Source: Streptomyces nodosus | Lineage (GTDB): Bacteria; Actinomycetota; Actinomycetes; Streptomycetales; Streptomycetaceae | Direction: 5' to 3' | DNA: 64,000 nt | Assembly: GCF_008704995.1 (NCBI RefSeq) | Contig: NZ_CP023747.1 | Coordinates: 4,619,501 to 4,683,500, forward strand | Shown: piece after piece, positions 60,625 through 64,000 of the stretch | How positions within the stretch are numbered: the stretch's first letter is position 1 | How the letters are laid out: each line of letters begins with the position of its first letter | Notes under the pieces: model-generated | Seen by the model: only the letters and a program-made list of their open reading frames with translations | What the model was told of the DNA's origin: nothing | Databases searched by the model: none | Position numbers and translations under genes: made by a program

Positions 60625-62283
60625 TCAGATGCCCGCCGCCGCGGCGAAGTCCCGCTTGAGCGCCTCCAGAAGCGCGGTCGCCCTCCGGCGGGCCTCCGGG
60701 AGCTCGTCGTGCCCGGCGACCGGGACCACGACCTCCAGATAGCACTTCAGCTTCGGCTCCGTGCCGCTGGGGCGCACGATCACCCGGGCCCCGTCGAGCG
60801 TGTAGCGCAGCCCGTCGGTGGGCGGGAGCGTGGCGGTACCCCGGCTGAGGTCCTCGGAGCCGGTGACGGGCAGGTCCCCGAGCCGGGTCGGGGGCTGCTC
60901 GCGCAGCCGCCGCATCGCGTCGGCGATCACCGAGAGGTCCTGGACGCGGACCGAGAGCTGGTCGGTGGCGTGCAGCCCGTGCTCCACGGCGAGGTCGTCC
61001 AGCAGGTCGAGCAGGGTGCGGCCCTGCTCCTTGAGCTCGGAGGCCAGCTCGGTCACCAGCAGCGCCGCCGTGATGCCGTCCTTGTCGCGCACGCCCTCGG
61101 GGTCGACGCAGTAGCCGAGCGCCTCCTCGTAGCCGTAGCGCAGGCCCTCCGCACGAGCGATCCACTTGAAGCCGGTGAGGGTCTCCTCGAACGCCAGCCC
61201 GGCCCGGTCCGCGATGCGGTGCAGCAGGGAGGAGGAGACGATCGACTCGGCGAAGGTGCCGGTGGCCCCGCGGCGCACCAGATGCGCGCCGAGCAGGGCG
61301 CCCACCTCGTCGCCCCGCAGCATGCGCCACCGACCGCCGTCCTCGACGGCCACCGCGCAGCGGTCGGCGTCCGGGTCGTTGGCGACGATCAGGTCCGGAT
61401 CCGTCGCGCGGGCCGCGGCGAAGGCGAGGTCCATCGCGCCGGGCTCCTCCGGGTTGGGGAAGGCGACGGTCGGGAAGTCCGGGTCGGGCTCGGCCTGTTC
61501 GGCGACGAGCACCGGGGCGGGGAAGCCGGCCCGGTCGAAGGCGGCGAGCAGGACGTCCTTGCCGACGCCGTGCATCGCGGTGTAGACGGTCCGGGCGGTG
61601 CGGGGGGAGCCCGGGGTGAGCACGGCGTCCGTACGGGCGAGATAGGCCTGGAGGACGTCCTCGCCCAGGGTGTCCCAGCCGCTGTCCGGGCGGGGCACCG
61701 AGGTGAGGGAGTCGATCGCGTCGATCTCGGCCGCGATCTCGGCGTCGGCCGGGGGCACGATCTGGGAGCCCCCGTCGGCCTCGGAGCCGGGGTAGCCCCA
61801 GCCGAGGTAGACCTTGTAGCCGTTGTCCCGGGGCGGGTTGTGGCTCGCGGTGACCTCCACCCCGGCCACCGCGCCGAGGTGCCGGACGGCGAAGGCGAGC
61901 ACGGGGGTGGGCAGCGGGCGGGGGAGGACCGCGGCGCGCAGGCCCGCGCCCGTCATCACGGCCGCGGTGTCCCGGGCGAAGTCGGCGGACTTGTGGCGGG
62001 CGTCGTAGCCGATGACCACCAGGCCGTCGCCCCGGCCCTTGGCCTTCAGGAACGCGGCCAGACCCGCGGCGGCGCGGATGACCACGGCGCGGTTCATCCG
62101 CATGGGACCGGCGCCCAGCTCGCCGCGCAGACCGGCGGTGCCGAACTGGAGGGTGCCGCCGAAGCGTTCGGCGAGCTCGGCGTGGTCCTCGGCGTCGATG
62201 AGCCGGGCGAGTTCCGCACGGGTCTCCGCGTCGGGATCCTCGGCCAGCCACGCCTTGGCCCGTGCGATGAGTTCGTCGTGCAC
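60625..62283 (-). CDS. phosphosugar mutase (phosphomannomutase/phosphopentomutase type)
   Basis: A 552-residue alpha-D-phosphohexomutase of the large (PGM2-like) kind. The phosphorylated Ser is in TASHNP near residue 147, the metal loop is DPDADR near 301, the sugar loop is EETLTGFKW and the phosphate loop ends SGTEPK. In a nucleoside context it probably moves phosphate on ribose- or deoxyribose-1-phosphate so that DeoC and the pentose pathway can use it (inference; hexose forms are also possible). The GTG at 62283 is used. The next gene upstream on the strand is purine nucleoside phosphorylase. Confidence 0.88.
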   Translation of the reverse strand: MHDELIARAKAWLAEDPDAETRAELARLIDAEDHAELAERFGGTLQFGTAGLRGELGAGPMRMNRAVVIRAAAGLAAFLKAKGRGDGLVVIGYDARHKSADFARDTAAVMTGAGLRAAVLPRPLPTPVLAFAVRHLGAVAGVEVTASHNPPRDNGYKVYLGWGYPGSEADGGSQIVPPADAEIAAEIDAIDSLTSVPRPDSGWDTLGEDVLQAYLARTDAVLTPGSPRTARTVYTAMHGVGKDVLLAAFDRAGFPAPVLVAEQAEPDPDFPTVAFPNPEEPGAMDLAFAAARATDPDLIVANDPDADRCAVAVEDGGRWRMLRGDEVGALLGAHLVRRGATGTFAESIVSSSLLHRIADRAGLAFEETLTGFKWIARAEGLRYGYEEALGYCVDPEGVRDKDGITAALLVTELASELKEQGRTLLDLLDDLAVEHGLHATDQLSVRVQDLSVIADAMRRLREQPPTRLGDLPVTGSEDLSRGTATLPPTDGLRYTLDGARVIVRPSGTEPKLKCYLEVVVPVAGHDELPEARRRATALLEALKRDFAAAAGI

Positions 62284-62361
62284 GTCGGGTCAACCTCTCG
62301 TTGGGTGTTCCTGCGGGGGTCCGCGTCGCCCGGGGGCCCGTGCCTCCCGGCCGAGCCCGTC

Positions 62362-63192
62362 CTACAGCCTGTTCAGCACCTGGGCCAGCAGCGCCCCCAT
62401 GCGCGTGGCGCTGTCCCGGCCGGCCTGGAGGACCTCCTCGTGGTTCAGCGGCTCACCCGTCATACCGGCGGCGAGGTTGGTGACCAGGGAGATGCCCAGG
62501 ACCTCGGCCCCGGCCTCGCGCGCGGCGATGGCCTCCAGCACCGTGGACATGCCCACCAGGTCCGCACCGAGGGTGCGGGCCATACGGATCTCCGCCGGGG
62601 TCTCGTAGTGCGGGCCGGTGAACTGCGCGTAGACGCCCTCTTCGAGGGAGGGGTCGATCTCCTGGCACAGGGAGCGCAGCCGCGGGGAGTAGAGGTCCGT
62701 CAGGTCGACGAAGTTGGCGCCGACGATCGGGGAGGTCGCGGTCAGGTTGATGTGGTCGCTGATCAGCACCGGCTGGCCGGGACGCATGGTCTCGCGCAGC
62801 CCGCCGCAGCCGTTGGTGAGGACGATGGTCTTGGCGCCGGCGGCCACCGCGGTGCGGACCCCGTGGGCGACGGCGGCCACGCCGCGGCCCTCGTAGTAGT
62901 GCGTACGGCCGAGGAAGACCAGGGCGCGCTTGTCGCCGATCCGGTACGAGCGGATCTTGCCGCCGTGCCCCTCGACGGCCGGCGGCGGGAAGCCGGGCAG
63001 CTCGGTGACCGGGAACTCGGCCTCGGCCTCGCCGAGGGCGTCCACGGCCGGAGCCCAGCCGGAGCCCATCACAAGAGCGACGTCATGGGTCTCGGCACCC
63101 GTCAGCTCACGCAGCCGCGCGGCAGCCGTGTCGGCGGCGGCGTAAGGGGCGCCCTGGATGTCGTCCGGAAGAAGAGATGCGTTCACGCGCAT
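62362..63192 (-). CDS. purine nucleoside phosphorylase
   Basis: A 276-residue trimeric (class I) phosphorylase that splits inosine and guanosine forms to base and pentose-1-phosphate. Blocks: VALVMGSGWAPAVD (phosphate loop), GRTHYYEGRG, NGCGGLRETMRPG, GPHYETPAEIRMARTLGADLVGMSTVLEAIAAREAG. The ATG at 63192 is used. The palindrome CTACGCGCGTAG lies 20-31 bases upstream, in the same place relative to the start as the deoC copy. 78 bp separate its stop from the mutase start. Confidence 0.93.
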   Translation of the reverse strand: MRVNASLLPDDIQGAPYAAADTAAARLRELTGAETHDVALVMGSGWAPAVDALGEAEAEFPVTELPGFPPPAVEGHGGKIRSYRIGDKRALVFLGRTHYYEGRGVAAVAHGVRTAVAAGAKTIVLTNGCGGLRETMRPGQPVLISDHINLTATSPIVGANFVDLTDLYSPRLRSLCQEIDPSLEEGVYAQFTGPHYETPAEIRMARTLGADLVGMSTVLEAIAAREAGAEVLGISLVTNLAAGMTGEPLNHEEVLQAGRDSATRMGALLAQVLNRL

Positions 63193-63211
63193 GAGACTAG
63201 CCGCTTTGTGC

Positions 63212-63223
63212 CTACGCGCGTAG
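63212..63223. promoter_or_regulatory. candidate operator CTACGCGCGTAG before the purine nucleoside phosphorylase gene
   Basis: Perfect 12-bp palindrome 20 bp upstream of the start on the minus strand, identical in sequence and distance to the deoC copy. Confidence 0.7.
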
Positions 63224-63380
63224 ATGGCGGTGGTCACGGCAATGCGATCGTTGTCTTGTCGTTTCCGACGAAGGCCCGAACGGGGCGGGGGCCACGGCGT
63301 GGGAGGGTGCGGTCGTCGCAGGTGGCGCCGCACGCCGGGCAGCGGTCCGGCCCGGTCACCGGGAGCCGCACGACGCCCGT

Positions 63381-63818
63381 TCAGCACGGTCGCTTGCGCA
63401 GCTCCATCACATAGTCGTGCGGCGCCCCCGCGGACTCGGCGGCGTCCGCGATCTCCCCCAGATAGCGGGCCGACGGAAGGCCGCCCTCGTAGCCGTTCAG
63501 GACATAGGTCCAGGCCGTCTCCTCGCCGTCCAGGGTGTGGACGCGCACCCGCATCCGGCGGTAGACGTCCAGGCCCACGCTCTCCCAGCGGTCCATGGAC
63601 TCCTCGTCCATCGGGGCGATGTCGTACAGCGCGACGAACACCTGCGACAGCGGGTCCTCGACGATCGTCGCGAGGGCGCCCTCCCAGCCCATCTGCTCGC
63701 CCCCGAAGGTCAGCCTCCAGCCGTTGAGCCAGCCGGTGGCGCGCAGCGGCGAATGGGGTGCGCGGCGGTTCATCAGCCGCGCGTCGAGATTGGCGGCGTA
63801 CGCGGCGTAGAGCGACAT
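63381..63818 (-). CDS. gamma-glutamylcyclotransferase-like protein
   Basis: A 145-residue protein of the GGCT-like fold: MSLYAAYAANLDARLMNRRAPHSPL carries the YAxNLD-type substrate loop, followed by GWRLTFGGEQMGWEGALATIVED and a block with VALYDIAPMDEESMDRWES, where the catalytic Glu is expected. The C terminus is short. The ATG at 63818 is chosen for its fit with the family N terminus; upstream codons are poor. It is divergent from the last gene. Confidence 0.82.
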   Translation of the reverse strand: MSLYAAYAANLDARLMNRRAPHSPLRATGWLNGWRLTFGGEQMGWEGALATIVEDPLSQVFVALYDIAPMDEESMDRWESVGLDVYRRMRVRVHTLDGEETAWTYVLNGYEGGLPSARYLGEIADAAESAGAPHDYVMELRKRPC

Positions 63819-63922
63819 GCCTCGAGGGTACGGCAGCGCCACGTCCGTCTCTTCTGCAACAGATGCACCCGCGCCCGGCCCCCGGAGGAGGGTCGCCCGA
63901 GGCGTGCGGGACAATGGAGCAT

Positions 63923-64000
63923 GTGACTCGGATCGTGATCATCGGTGGCGGACCCGGCGGATATGAAGCGGCGCTGGTCGCCGCGCAGCTCGGCGCGGAG
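63923..64000 (+). CDS. NAD(P)H dehydrogenase/lipoamide-dehydrogenase-like flavoprotein, 5' part
   Basis: The gene runs out of the window. The 26 visible residues, VTRIVIIGGGPGGYEAALVAAQLGAE, are the Rossmann FAD-binding start of the pyridine-nucleotide disulfide oxidoreductase family (GxGxxG as GGGPGG). In Streptomyces this gene usually lies here as a dihydrolipoamide-dehydrogenase-like NAD(P)H quinone dehydrogenase. GTG 63923 is used; an ATG at 63914 is in frame and also possible. Confidence 0.75.
   Translation, partial: MTRIVIIGGGPGGYEAALVAAQLGAE

Noticed and set aside
1..64000. tRNA, rRNA, CRISPR arrays and transposases
   Set aside because: I looked for conserved tRNA T-loop strings, repeat-spacer patterns and transposase motifs and saw none.

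Overview
The window is high-GC DNA (long overlapping open frames on both strands, GTG/TTG starts, GGAGG-type ribosome sites, lipobox lipoproteins, XRE-DUF397 pair, afsQ1/afsQ2/sigQ locus) and is typical of a Streptomyces chromosome. No RNA genes, insertion sequences or CRISPR arrays were seen. Most of it is a nucleoside uptake and salvage neighbourhood of the conserved core, interrupted by two paralogous blocks of phosphate-transporter-like genes.

Layout. 1-1925: end of a NeuB-family sugar acid synthase gene and a polysialyltransferase-like gene (cell-wall glycopolymer). 2035-13540: locus 1, pstC-pstA-(membrane-anchored PstS)-(large binding-like protein)-(secreted PstS-like protein with FN3/Ig repeats)-(sortase-fold protein)-pstB. 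13656-14888: M20 amidohydrolase. 15053-24312: nucleoside uptake and breakdown: two BMP-family lipoproteins, a two-domain ABC ATPase, two permeases, cytidine deaminase, pyrimidine-nucleoside phosphorylase. 24418-32211: Uma2 protein, histidine kinase without a partner, AEC transporter, STAS protein, ECF sigma with SnoaL-like tail, MFS transporter with divergent LysR regulator, alpha/beta hydrolase. 32324-41229: adenosine deaminase, small secreted proteins, PspC and VanZ proteins, the afsQ3-like lipoprotein/afsQ2/afsQ1/sigQ locus, uridine-kinase-like protein, SUKH-like protein. 41248-46260: DUF397/XRE pair, a shortened and a complete aldehyde dehydrogenase, DeoC. 46443-48156: PH-like membrane protein, DUF1508 protein and a toxin-antitoxin remnant. 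48464-60540: locus 2, same order as locus 1 but with a separate Ig-like wall protein carrying a sorting signal and a second sortase gene at the end. 60625-64000: phosphosugar mutase, purine nucleoside phosphorylase, gamma-glutamylcyclotransferase-like protein and the start of a flavoprotein dehydrogenase.

How it fits together. Imported nucleosides (BMP lipoproteins plus ABC transporter) are deaminated (Cdd, Add), phosphorolysed (DeoA, PNP), the pentose phosphate isomerised by the mutase and cleaved by DeoC, and the acetaldehyde oxidised by the aldehyde dehydrogenase. Five of these transcription units share a 12-bp palindrome, CTACGCGCGTAG or its near copy CTACGCGCGTTA, which looks like one operator.

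The most unusual content is the pair of pst-like loci. Each codes for three different binding-protein-like products and a sortase-fold membrane protein in which the catalytic His and Cys are replaced by Arg and Ala at the same places while the Arg is kept. Locus 2 adds a sortase that keeps His, Cys and Arg and a probable substrate ending in MAHTG, a hydrophobic stretch and a basic tail. This suggests a phosphate (or related anion) importer built together with a surface-protein assembly module.
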